This document shows positions 1 to 5,586 of a stretch of 6,920 nt of DNA, in pieces. The DNA is from Gammaproteobacteria bacterium (lineage in GTDB: Bacteria > Pseudomonadota > Gammaproteobacteria > Enterobacterales > Psychrobiaceae). The translations under genes and the position numbers were made by a program. The number at the start of each line of letters is the position of its first letter. Positions within the stretch are counted from its first letter, which is position 1. The stretch is taken from the NCBI GenBank assembly GCA_013214885.1, contig JABSRS010000180.1, positions 1 through 6,920 of the forward strand, in the 5' to 3' direction. Below the pieces are notes generated by a model. The model saw only the letters and a list, made by a program, of their open reading frames with translations, was not told the origin of the DNA and ran no database searches.

Positions 1-790
1 ATCGACCAATTTCAGTGTTCGCGCGGCGCATCGATAACACTAAAACAGAGGCACCTTGCGGCCGTGGCGAGGTAAAAGCATCGGCATGAATCGAAATTAG
101 CAAATCAGTTTTAGCTTTACGAGCAAGTTCTGAGCGGCGATTAAGACCAACATAATAATCGCCAGTACGGGTTAAGATGGCTTTCATACCCGTAGTAGCA
201 TTAATTTTTTTGGCTAATAATTTGGCAATCGCCAACGTAATATGTTTTTCATAACGACCACTAGCACCGATAGAGCCTGGATCTTCACCACCATGCCCCG
301 CATCGATTGCAATAATAATATCGCGCTGTTGTTGGCTTCTTTGGTTATTATTTTTAACCACGGTAATCGGTTTAGCACTAGTAGCGATTGACTGTTTGAC
401 AAAATCGACCACCAGCCTATCACCATACGGACCCGTGGTTGGTAAGGAGAAAATTCGTGGCGAAATTGGCTTTTTTAATTCGATAACAATTCTTAATGTC
501 CCTTTGTTGGGGGCACTACTGGTACGAATTTTTTTGACTAAATCGCCAGTGATTACTAATTTGGATAAGTCACTACTTAACTTAGATGATTGAAAGTCGA
601 TCACTAAACGATCGGGCTTACTGAGGCTAAAGTATGAAAAATCAGGTTGTTGAGTGAGGTCAAAAACAACTCGGTACTTATCAGGCGACGGCCACACGCG
701 GACATCTTGTAATTGATTAACCTTAAACGCACTGGCTGAAAAGGCCAAAAAAAGTAATAATCCCAAACCAAGAAATTTAAACTTCACCAT
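1..790 (-). CDS. amiB: N-acetylmuramoyl-L-alanine amidase AmiB, 5' part (runs off left edge)
   Basis: Periplasmic zinc amidase that cuts the amide bond between N-acetylmuramic acid and the peptide stem, splitting septal peptidoglycan at division. About 263 codons are visible and the frame stays open to position 1. Residues 1-21 are a signal peptide (Lys-rich start, Leu/Phe core, SASA before the predicted cut). Residues ~24-131 match an AMIN domain, which targets septum or peptidoglycan. A polar Asn/Gln linker (~135-157) leads into the Amidase_3 domain. Its zinc ligands are visible: H166 in DAGHGGEDPG, E181 in RYEKH, and H235 in SIHAD. Their spacing (15 and 69) is that of AmiA/B/C enzymes. The segment ending LSMRRANTEIGR is AmiB-like. 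The catalytic C-terminal Glu and any LysM repeats lie outside. It directly follows tsaE, as in many gammaproteobacteria, where mutL usually comes next. AmiB rather than AmiC is inferred from this context and the RRAN segment. The start could be ATG at 790 or GTG at 787. Confidence 0.95.
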   Translation of the reverse strand, partial: MVKFKFLGLGLLLFLAFSASAFKVNQLQDVRVWPSPDKYRVVFDLTQQPDFSYFSLSKPDRLVIDFQSSKLSSDLSKLVITGDLVKKIRTSSAPNKGTLRIVIELKKPISPRIFSLPTTGPYGDRLVVDFVKQSIATSAKPITVVKNNNQRSQQQRDIIIAIDAGHGGEDPGSIGASGRYEKHITLAIAKLLAKKINATTGMKAILTRTGDYYVGLNRRSELARKAKTDLLISIHADAFTSPRPQGASVLVLSMRRANTEIGR

Positions 791-793
791 ACT

Positions 794-798
794 TCCTT
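794..798 (-). promoter_or_regulatory. amiB ribosome-binding site, overlapping the tsaE stop
   Basis: The minus strand reads TAAGGAAGT just before ATG, nearly the full anti-16S match. The core AAGGA shares bases with the tsaE TAA stop, so translation of the two genes is probably coupled. The spacing is only 3 nt to ATG at 790 but 6 nt to the next codon, GTG at 787. GTG may therefore be the real start. The protein would differ by one residue. Confidence 0.6.
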
Positions 799-1291
799 AT
801 AAAATACACTCAAGAATTTTGCGACCGTTGTCGCTGCCAACCACCAAATAAGCAATGCGTTGCTGATCGACATACTCTAAGGTTAATTCCAGATCTGGCT
901 GTGGTAGCATCCCAAAACCGCGTTCAGGCCATTCAATCAAACATAAACTGTCGTGATTAAAGTAGTCCCTAATACCCATAAACTCTAATTCTTCGGGATC
1001 ACCAACTCGATATAAATCAAAATGGTAAACCTGCCACGGCGCTAGTTCATAAGGCTCCACCAAAGTATAGGTTGGGCTTTTAACATTACCTGAATGACCA
1101 AGAGCTTGAATAAAACCACGGGATAACGTCGTTTTACCAGCGCCGAGGCCCCCGTGTAAAAAGATGGTCGTCGCTTGTTGACAAACCAACGCTAATTGAC
1201 GACCTAGCTCAACCGTTTGCTCGGCGTCTGCTAACAAGACTTTATGGTCATATTGTTGAGGCACTGTACTATTTTGTTCGATATTTTTCAT
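797..1291 (-). CDS. tsaE: tRNA threonylcarbamoyladenosine biosynthesis ATPase TsaE
   Basis: Small cytoplasmic P-loop ATPase (YjeE family, 164 aa; E. coli form about 153). In the family it works with TsaB and TsaD, regenerating the complex that adds threonylcarbamoyl to A37 of ANN-decoding tRNAs; it is essential in many bacteria. Visible motifs are Walker [10 protein letters not shown] at 47-55, the switch-like [10 protein letters not shown] at 72-81, HFDLYR at 90-95 with the Asp expected to help bind Mg, [12 protein letters not shown] at 100-111, and LIEWPERG at 118-125 with the conserved Glu-Trp. The order of motifs is complete, so the gene looks functional. The first ~15 residues are an unconserved polar extension. 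The ATG at 1291 has no clear Shine-Dalgarno site. The stop is 6 bp from amiB, which implies an operon. The gene often found upstream in related bacteria (nnr/yjeF) is not here. An HD-GYP regulator and a repeat element lie there instead. Confidence 0.97.
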   Translation of the reverse strand: MKNIEQNSTVPQQYDHKVLLADAEQTVELGRQLALVCQQATTIFLHGGLGAGKTTLSRGFIQALGHSGNVKSPTYTLVEPYELAPWQVYHFDLYRVGDPEELEFMGIRDYFNHDSLCLIEWPERGFGMLPQPDLELTLEYVDQQRIAYLVVGSDNGRKILECIL

Positions 1292-1324
1292 CAGGTTAGA
1301 ATTAAAGCTGTCTAATTTGGTGAA

Positions 1325-1342
1325 ATTATAACAGAAATTATA
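1325..1342 (-). promoter_or_regulatory. Candidate promoter of tsaE-amiB with tandem -10 boxes
   Basis: On the minus strand the 9-mer TATAATTTC occurs twice, 12 bp apart, giving two perfect TATAAT boxes (1342-1337 and 1330-1325). Transcription would start about 25-40 bases before the tsaE ATG. No good -35 hexamer is present at the usual distance, so this rests on the -10 matches and position only. It lies between the inverted-repeat element and the gene, so tsaE need not depend on the upstream regulator's transcript. Confidence 0.4.
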
Positions 1343-1379
1343 GGTTTAAGCTGAATGACGAGTTGTAACTTTAATATTA

Positions 1380-1525
1380 ATACCAATTCCGTTAATTATG
1401 TGGCCTTGCCGTGCGTAGATAAAATCAATGAGTACAAGGCGCTCTATTGATTTCAACATGGATGTCGACATTAGGGCAATGCAGGAGCAACTTGCCGAGT
1501 AATAGCCAGCTATTGGGATTGGTAT
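1380..1525. repeat. MITE-like intergenic element with ATACCAAT inverted ends
   Basis: The ends are inverted: ATACCAATTCC at 1380-1390 and GGGATTGGTAT at 1515-1525, with 10 of 11 bases complementary. The ~146-bp interior has no usable reading frame. It holds a hairpin AAATCAATGAG (1422-1432) / CTCTATTGATTT (1442-1453) with one bulged base and a 9-nt loop, an alternative pairing GCCTTG/CAAGGC (1403-1408, 1435-1440), and the palindrome ATGTCGACAT (1462-1471). Short elements with ATACCAAT ends are, from memory, frequent between genes in Shewanella-, Colwellia- and Psychromonas-type genomes. No clear target duplication flanks it. Calling it mobile is inference, because only one copy is visible. 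Confidence 0.6.
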
Positions 1526-1570
1526 AAGTACGTAAACCGCCTTTTTAGGTTAAATTAGGTGGCTTTAAGA

Positions 1571-2647
1571 CTAAGCTAGGATAGTTTCTACTAATAGTTT
1601 GTCTGAATATTTTTCTCGAATAGCCAAAATACCATCAATATTTTCAAGAAAAATTTTGACTAATTTAGAGTCGAAAGCCTTCCCTGAGTCTTCTTTAATT
1701 ATATTAACCGCTTTTTCAACAGGCCAAGCGACTTTATAGGGTCTTGCCGTTGTTAAGGCATCAAATACGTCGGCTATGGCAACAATCCTTCCTTCAATCG
1801 GAATTGATTCCCCAGTTAAACCCACGGGATAACCACTGCCATCCCACTTTTCATGATGTGATTCAATAATACTGCGAGCCATTAACATGATATCGGAATT
1901 AACTTCGCCTAGTAATGCCACGCCATGCGCGGTGTGAGTATTAATAATTTTTCGTTCGTTGGTGGTTAATCGCCCAGGTTTTAGTAACACCCGATCCGAG
2001 ATCCCAATTTTACCAATATCGTGTAATGGGGCGGCTTTTTCAATCATGTATACGACTTTAGCTGGCAAACCAAATTTCTCGGCAATTAGCTTCGAATACT
2101 GACCAACACGAATAACATGCTGACCAGTATTGTCATCACGCAATTCTCCTGCTCGAGCAAGTGTATGAATCAGAGCGTCATTTGCCAATTCTAATTCTTC
2201 AGTCCGTTGCTTAACCAATTCTTCAAGCCGTTGATTCATGCTAATTAAAGCTTGATGATGCTCCAGCATATTAATGATATTACGAGTGCGCAGTACCACT
2301 TCTTCGGGATCGAATGGTTTATGAATAAAATCATTAGCACCCCCCGCTAACGTTTTATTACGAACGCTATTACCTTCTTTACCTGAAATAATAAGAATTG
2401 GAAGATCATCAATAAGATATTGCTCGCGAATCTCTTTCATTACCTCATGGCCACTGCGATAAGGCATTTCGATGTCCAAAAATAAAAGATCTATTTTACT
2501 CGATTTGATCTTTTCCAACACCACCCGAGGATCGGTCACGATAGAAACTTGCGCATGAAAGTTTTCTTGCACTAACGCAGAGAGCACCATGCAATTGGTC
2601 AGTGAGTCATCACAGACTAGTACATTAATAGTTTGTTTCTTATCCAT
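1571..2647 (-). CDS. Response regulator with HD-GYP cyclic-di-GMP phosphodiesterase domain
   Basis: Two-domain cytoplasmic regulator of 358 aa, RpfG-like. The REC domain (~7-125) has the acidic pair D13/D14, phosphoacceptor D58 in LFLDIEMP, S88 in IISG and K110 in IHKPF, so it should accept phosphate from a histidine kinase. A helical, coiled-coil-like linker (~128-165, Glu/Leu-rich) joins it to the HD domain. There the full HD-GYP signature is present: H177 in GQHVIR, LHDIGKIGI with H209/D210, HTAHG at 238-242, HHEKWDGSGYPVGL with H264/H265 and G272-Y273-P274, and D293 in IADVFDALTTARPYK. Proteins with these residues hydrolyse cyclic di-GMP to pGpG or GMP, lowering the second messenger and often changing motility or biofilm. 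There is no output DNA-binding domain and no kinase gene beside it, so the input signal is unknown. An AGG lies 9 nt before the ATG. The leader contains a terminator-like structure (see 2783-2820). There is no reliable terminator after the stop. Confidence 0.95.
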   Translation of the reverse strand: MDKKQTINVLVCDDSLTNCMVLSALVQENFHAQVSIVTDPRVVLEKIKSSKIDLLFLDIEMPYRSGHEVMKEIREQYLIDDLPILIISGKEGNSVRNKTLAGGANDFIHKPFDPEEVVLRTRNIINMLEHHQALISMNQRLEELVKQRTEELELANDALIHTLARAGELRDDNTGQHVIRVGQYSKLIAEKFGLPAKVVYMIEKAAPLHDIGKIGISDRVLLKPGRLTTNERKIINTHTAHGVALLGEVNSDIMLMARSIIESHHEKWDGSGYPVGLTGESIPIEGRIVAIADVFDALTTARPYKVAWPVEKAVNIIKEDSGKAFDSKLVKIFLENIDGILAIREKYSDKLLVETILA

Positions 2648-2733
2648 AAGAAAATACCTAAAGTTTTATCAAAAGGTCAACACAGAATTTGCTAAAAACA
2701 AATGCTGTCATTAATAATAAACTTACGCTGCTA

Positions 2734-2784
2734 TTGGATCCTTTTCAAGATCATTTTAATTAAATTTATCGATCTAGGATCCAA
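2734..2784. repeat. Imperfect inverted repeat (TTGGATCC...GGATCCAA hairpin)
   Basis: TTGGATCC at 2734-2741 is matched by GGATCCAA at 2777-2784, and the pairing resumes as AGATC (2748-2752) with GATCT (2771-2775). This gives about 14 base pairs interrupted by a 5-nt bulge on one arm, around an AT-only-type loop that itself contains TTTAATTAAA. On the minus strand it follows directly after, and overlaps by two bases, the T-run of the terminator. In the mRNA of the HD-GYP gene it would be a second stem in the leader. Confidence 0.6.
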
Positions 2785-2820
2785 AAAAAGCACCTAGAAA
2801 ACCGCCAGGTTACTAGGTGC
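2783..2820 (-). terminator. Intrinsic-type terminator on the minus strand, with no minus-strand gene upstream
   Basis: Read on the minus strand: GCACCTAG (2820-2813), a 15-nt middle containing AACC-TGGC-GGTT that can extend the stem, CTAGGTGC (2797-2790), then seven T (2789-2783). The outer 8 bp are perfect. This is the textbook shape of a rho-independent terminator. On the plus strand the stem is followed by TAGGATC, not T, so it is not a plus-strand terminator. The nearest minus-strand gene is downstream (HD-GYP), so the transcript that ends here must start within about 180 bp, upstream of or inside the asnC promoter region, or come from antisense transcription through asnC. Confidence 0.7.
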
Positions 2821-2876
2821 TAGGATCAAACAAATTATTTGCAGTTTGAATAAAAGACAACAAGATTAATATCTAC

Positions 2877-2902
2877 CGCCTAATCAATATAATCACCTAA
2901 TC
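2877..2902. repeat. Direct repeat CGCCTAATC / CACCTAATC, 17 bp apart
   Basis: CGCCTAATC at 2877-2885 and CACCTAATC at 2894-2902 differ at one base and start 17 bp apart. They sit about 105-130 bp before asnC. They could be tandem operator half-sites, but no known regulator's consensus is recognised. On the minus strand the second copy gives TAGGTG, complementary to the left arm of the terminator at 2820-2813. Confidence 0.4.
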
Positions 2903-2940
2903 CGTACAAATACTCAATAGCAACCAACAGTAATAGTAAA

Positions 2941-2990
2941 AATATTTAATTTCATTTAATATAAGTGACAATTTATTAAATTATATCTAA
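2941..2990 (+). promoter_or_regulatory. AT-rich promoter/operator region of asnC
   Basis: Only 5 of these 50 bases are G or C. ATTTAAT occurs at 2944-2950 and again at 2954-2960, one helical turn apart, a pattern expected to bend DNA. AATTTATTAAATT at 2970-2982 is a perfect odd dyad centred on 2976, 24 bp before the asnC ATG. AsnC is known to repress its own gene in E. coli, and Lrp/AsnC proteins prefer AT-rich dyads, so this is the best candidate autoregulatory site. A weak -35-like GTGACA is at 2965-2970, but no convincing -10 partner follows. The assignment is inference. Confidence 0.35.
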
Positions 2991-3005
2991 TACCGAGTGG
3001 ACTTT

Positions 3006-3467
3006 ATGGACAAAAATTATGTAATTGATAATCTCGATAAAAACATTCTAAGAACATTAACTAATAATGCGCGCGTTCCCTACACTGAATTAGCCAGTAG
3101 GTTTAAGGTTAGTCCTGCCACAATTCATGTCAGAATAGAGAAAATGAAACAAGCAGGGATCATTACGCGTACCGTCATTGAGTTAGATCCCAAGCGGCTT
3201 GGCTATGATGTGTGTTGCTTTATTGGGATAAATTTACGCAGCGCTAAAGATTACTCGCCCGCTTTGAAGCAATTAGAACAAATTGAAGAGGTCCTGGAGG
3301 CATATTACACCACGGGTCATTATAACATCTTTGTCAAAATTCTAACCCGCTCGATTGATCACTTGCAGCAAGTTTTGGTCAATAAAATTCAGGCTATTGA
3401 TGAAATCCAGTCAACTGAAACGCTGATTTCATTAGATAATCCAATTAATCGTGAGATTACACCCTAG
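3006..3467 (+). CDS. asnC: Asparagine-responsive transcriptional regulator AsnC
   Basis: Lrp/AsnC-family DNA-binding protein, 153 aa against about 152 in E. coli. The N-terminal winged helix-turn-helix covers ~8-58, with LDKNILRTLTNNARVPYTELA followed by the recognition part KVSPATIHVRIEKMKQAGII. The C-terminal RAM/effector domain follows from about residue 65, with LGYDVCCFIGI, YYTTGHYNIFVK and the signature end NKIQAIDEIQSTETLISL. These stretches match E. coli AsnC nearly word for word, so the identity goes beyond the general family. AsnC binds asparagine, forms ring-like octamers in the family, activates asnA and represses itself. The ATG at 3006 is chosen over an in-frame GTG at 2997 because it gives the family's N-terminus and has GAG 8 nt upstream. 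asnA, the usual divergent partner, is absent. The divergent neighbour here is the HD-GYP regulator. slt lies 139 bp downstream on the same strand. Confidence 0.95.
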   Translation: MDKNYVIDNLDKNILRTLTNNARVPYTELASRFKVSPATIHVRIEKMKQAGIITRTVIELDPKRLGYDVCCFIGINLRSAKDYSPALKQLEQIEEVLEAYYTTGHYNIFVKILTRSIDHLQQVLVNKIQAIDEIQSTETLISLDNPINREITP

Positions 3468-3514
3468 ATTTTATTTGCCAGTCATTAAGCGAATTGACGT
3501 TCACTTTAAGCCCT

Positions 3515-3553
3515 GAGCAGTTATTTTAAATTTACAGCTTAAAATAATTGCTC
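3515..3553. repeat. 15-bp inverted repeat between asnC and slt
   Basis: GAGCAGTTATTTTAA (3515-3529) faces TTAAAATAATTGCTC (3539-3553) across a 9-nt loop. All 15 positions pair in RNA if one G-U is allowed. No T-run follows on either strand, so it is not a standard terminator. It could be an operator, an mRNA-stabilising or processing stem, or a weak stop for asnC transcription. A second short pair, ATTGAC/GTCAAT (3555-3560, 3579-3584), lies just after it. Confidence 0.5.
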
Positions 3554-3594
3554 GATTGACCAGTCACTGCTAGCCTTAGTCAATGCATCTCACT

Positions 3595-3600
3595 AAAGGA
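3595..3600 (+). promoter_or_regulatory. slt ribosome-binding site that decides a TTG start
   Basis: AAAGGA at 3595-3600 is followed after 6 nt by TTG at 3607. The earlier in-frame ATG at 3583 has no purine-rich site before it. The site lies inside the longer frame, which argues that the extra eight codons are not translated. Confidence 0.65.
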
Positions 3601-3606
3601 CTACTC

Positions 3607-5535
3607 TTGCACCGGTATCTTATTGTTAGCGCTTTACTCACCCTATTATTAAGCCCATTTAGTGGTGCTTTAACCCTGCCTAATTCATCGCAATTTGAAT
3701 CACAACGGACAAAATTTCTGTTGGCATCGAAAGATATTAGACACAAAAAATTCAAACAAGCTAACCAAAAGATTAAGCAACTTACCGCCTATCCTTTACT
3801 GCCTTACTTAGAGTACCAACTATTACTCAAGAGATTATCCTCCCGATCTTTAGCTGAAATAACCAGCTTCATCACTCAATATCATGCGACGCCTCTAGCC
3901 CAACGTTTAAGATTAAAAGCGATATTAACTAAAGCAAAGTATCGTCAATGGGATGATGTTCAATCGCTTTATCGTTTAGGTGATTCAGTAGCTTATCAAT
4001 GTGCCAACTTAAGGGCTATTTACCATATTCAAGGCAAGAAAAGTGCATTATCACAGGTCGAGCAGATTTGGCTAACCGGCAACTCTTTGCCAAAGTCTTG
4101 TGATTCATTGCTAGCGGCCTGGAAAAAATCAGGTTATCAAACCCAGCAACTAATATGGCAGCGCATTGAGTTAGCATTAATTGCCCGTAAGCGCTCACTA
4201 GCCAAATATCTAGCGAAATCTCTGTCCAAAAAAGCACACAAGGATTTTAAGTATTGGTACCAGCTATATGCCAGGCCAACCAAATTAAGTCAACGCTCTT
4301 ACTGGCTCAAACAAGGCCAATTCGCTAGCACCATGCTTAAAATAGCGGCCGAGCGCTTAATCTATCAACAACCAGAAAAAGCTTATGACATTTGGTCCCA
4401 GATAGTCGCCTCAAAACGCCTGCAGACTGATGTGTTAGCAAGATTAACCACCAGACTTGCGTTAGCGTTAATCACCGAACATCACCCAGCTCAAAATGAG
4501 TTTTTAGCCAAAATAAATTGGGACAATTTAACTACATCACAAAATAGTCAGCTACTTAGAGCCTTCGTTGGCCAAAGTCGTTGGACTGATATTACTAGTT
4601 ACTACCAGCAACAACGCCAGCCAGACCTTGCTTGGAAATATTGGTATGCAGGAGCCTTAGCTCATTTGGGACAACAAAAACAAGCCAAGGCTATCTATCA
4701 AAAACTGGCCACTAATCGACGTTATTATGGTTTCCTCGCGAGCGACATACTCAATATTCCCTACCAACTTAACCATTTGACTTTAAAGCCACAGCCAACT
4801 ATTAGTGCAAAAATAACCAGCCTTGCTAGTATCGCTAGAGTCAAAGAACTGCTGCTGATTGACCGTCGGATCGAAGCTAGGCGTGAATGGTACCACTTAT
4901 TGAAAACCCTTAATGAACCAGAGCGCATCGCAGCGGCAGTGTTAGCTGACAGCTGGCAATGGCATAATAGGGCAATTATCACTCTAACCATGACTCAACA
5001 ACGTGATGATTTAGATATTAGGTTCCCGACGCCATTTTTAAGCACTTATCAGCAAGAGGCAAAAATAAACAACATTAGCCCAAGCTGGACCTTGGCGATT
5101 TCGAGACAAGAAAGTGCCTTTATGGATAAAGCCAGATCCCATGCGGGAGCCATGGGATTAATGCAGTTACTCCATGGCACCGCCAAATTACAAGCAAAGG
5201 TATCAAAAGTTAAGTATCGCACCAGAGCTCAGTTGCTAGAGCCTAAATTTAATATCAAGCTAGGTACTGGTTATCTAACCCAGATGCTAGAGAAGTTTGA
5301 TAATAACATTGCCGTAGCCGCTGCCGCTTATAATGCAGGACCGCATCGCGTAAAACGATGGGTTAAAGATGATTTACCGCAAGATCAGTGGATCGAAACC
5401 ATCCCCTATCGCGAGACACGAGAGTATGTCAAAAATATATTGGCCTACACGGTGATATATCAGCGCCACTTACAACAAAAAAGTCAGTTACCAAGTGCCA
5501 CGATCAGACCCGCTTTAATGAAAATTTTACATTAG
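3607..5535 (+). CDS. slt: Soluble lytic murein transglycosylase (Slt70 family)
   Basis: Periplasmic enzyme that cleaves the MurNAc-GlcNAc bond of peptidoglycan and leaves 1,6-anhydro-muropeptides. From the TTG start it has 642 aa, the usual Slt70 length. Residues 1-21 form a clean signal peptide (HR start, Leu-rich core, SGA before the cut). Residues ~30-430 are the alpha-helical, superhelical U/L region, with YPLLPYLEYQLL near 62-73 typical of Slt. The C-terminal goose-lysozyme-like SLT domain begins near 480: SWTLAISRQESAF with catalytic E502, MGLMQLLHGTAK at 516-527, AAYNAGPHRVKRW at 573-585, and IPYRETREYVKNILAY at ~599-614. The position after GLMQ is Leu-His instead of the common Met-Pro, a mild oddity. 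The ATG at 3583 would add eight residues and spoil the short signal-peptide start, so TTG is preferred. It may be co-transcribed with asnC, though a 139-bp gap and a hairpin separate them. It ends 9 bp from the convergent decarboxylase gene. Confidence 0.95.
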   Translation: MHRYLIVSALLTLLLSPFSGALTLPNSSQFESQRTKFLLASKDIRHKKFKQANQKIKQLTAYPLLPYLEYQLLLKRLSSRSLAEITSFITQYHATPLAQRLRLKAILTKAKYRQWDDVQSLYRLGDSVAYQCANLRAIYHIQGKKSALSQVEQIWLTGNSLPKSCDSLLAAWKKSGYQTQQLIWQRIELALIARKRSLAKYLAKSLSKKAHKDFKYWYQLYARPTKLSQRSYWLKQGQFASTMLKIAAERLIYQQPEKAYDIWSQIVASKRLQTDVLARLTTRLALALITEHHPAQNEFLAKINWDNLTTSQNSQLLRAFVGQSRWTDITSYYQQQRQPDLAWKYWYAGALAHLGQQKQAKAIYQKLATNRRYYGFLASDILNIPYQLNHLTLKPQPTISAKITSLASIARVKELLLIDRRIEARREWYHLLKTLNEPERIAAAVLADSWQWHNRAIITLTMTQQRDDLDIRFPTPFLSTYQQEAKINNISPSWTLAISRQESAFMDKARSHAGAMGLMQLLHGTAKLQAKVSKVKYRTRAQLLEPKFNIKLGTGYLTQMLEKFDNNIAVAAAAYNAGPHRVKRWVKDDLPQDQWIETIPYRETREYVKNILAYTVIYQRHLQQKSQLPSATIRPALMKILH

Positions 5536-5586
5536 CTTAAAAAGTTATAAATAAGCGGCAGCGAGACTTTTAAGTTTATTTTGATA
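5536..5586 (+). terminator. Weak candidate terminator of slt inside the end of the convergent gene
   Basis: CTTAAAAAGT at 5536-5545 can pair with ACTTTTAAG at 5566-5574 with one bulged A and a ~20-nt loop, followed by T-rich TTTATTTTG. The stem is nearly all A/T and would be weak. The facing genes leave no other room, so overlapping 3' ends of the two transcripts are likely. Confidence 0.25.

Larger units (their letters stand above)
2648..3005. other. Gene-free divergent region between the HD-GYP gene and asnC
   Basis: About 350 bp between two divergent genes. I found no protein-like reading frame and no tRNA or rRNA pattern. It contains, left to right: 2648-2733, plain AT-rich leader of the HD-GYP gene; 2734-2784, a long imperfect hairpin; 2783-2820, an intrinsic-type terminator reading on the minus strand; 2877-2902, a 9-bp direct repeat; and 2941-2990, a 50-bp stretch with only five G/C bases that includes a 13-bp dyad just before asnC. 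The promoters of both genes should lie here, but no pair of strong -35/-10 boxes stands out on either strand. Confidence 0.8.

Noticed and set aside
214..593. Short open frames on both strands inside amiB
   Set aside because: They overlap the amidase frame, whose domains and zinc ligands are unmistakable, and resemble no protein.
2648..2680. TTGACC ... TATTTT as promoter of the HD-GYP gene
   Set aside because: Spacing (18 nt) is acceptable, but the -10 would be three bases from the ATG, forcing a leaderless start that conflicts with the AGG ribosome site.
2640..2996. Known cyclic-di-GMP riboswitch before the HD-GYP gene
   Set aside because: The conserved core bases of the GEMM-type aptamer as I know them are not found on the minus strand. 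Only a generic terminator and alternative pairings are seen.
2997..2999. GTG at 2997 as the asnC start
   Set aside because: It has no ribosome site and adds three residues absent from AsnC homologues. ATG at 3006 fits both.
3494..3527. TTGACG / TATTTT as an slt promoter
   Set aside because: The 22-nt gap between the boxes is too long for a sigma-70 promoter, and the -10 falls in the hairpin arm.
4016..4991. Minus-strand open frames opposite slt
   Set aside because: They lie in the shadow of an intact Slt70 gene and have no motif or ribosome site.
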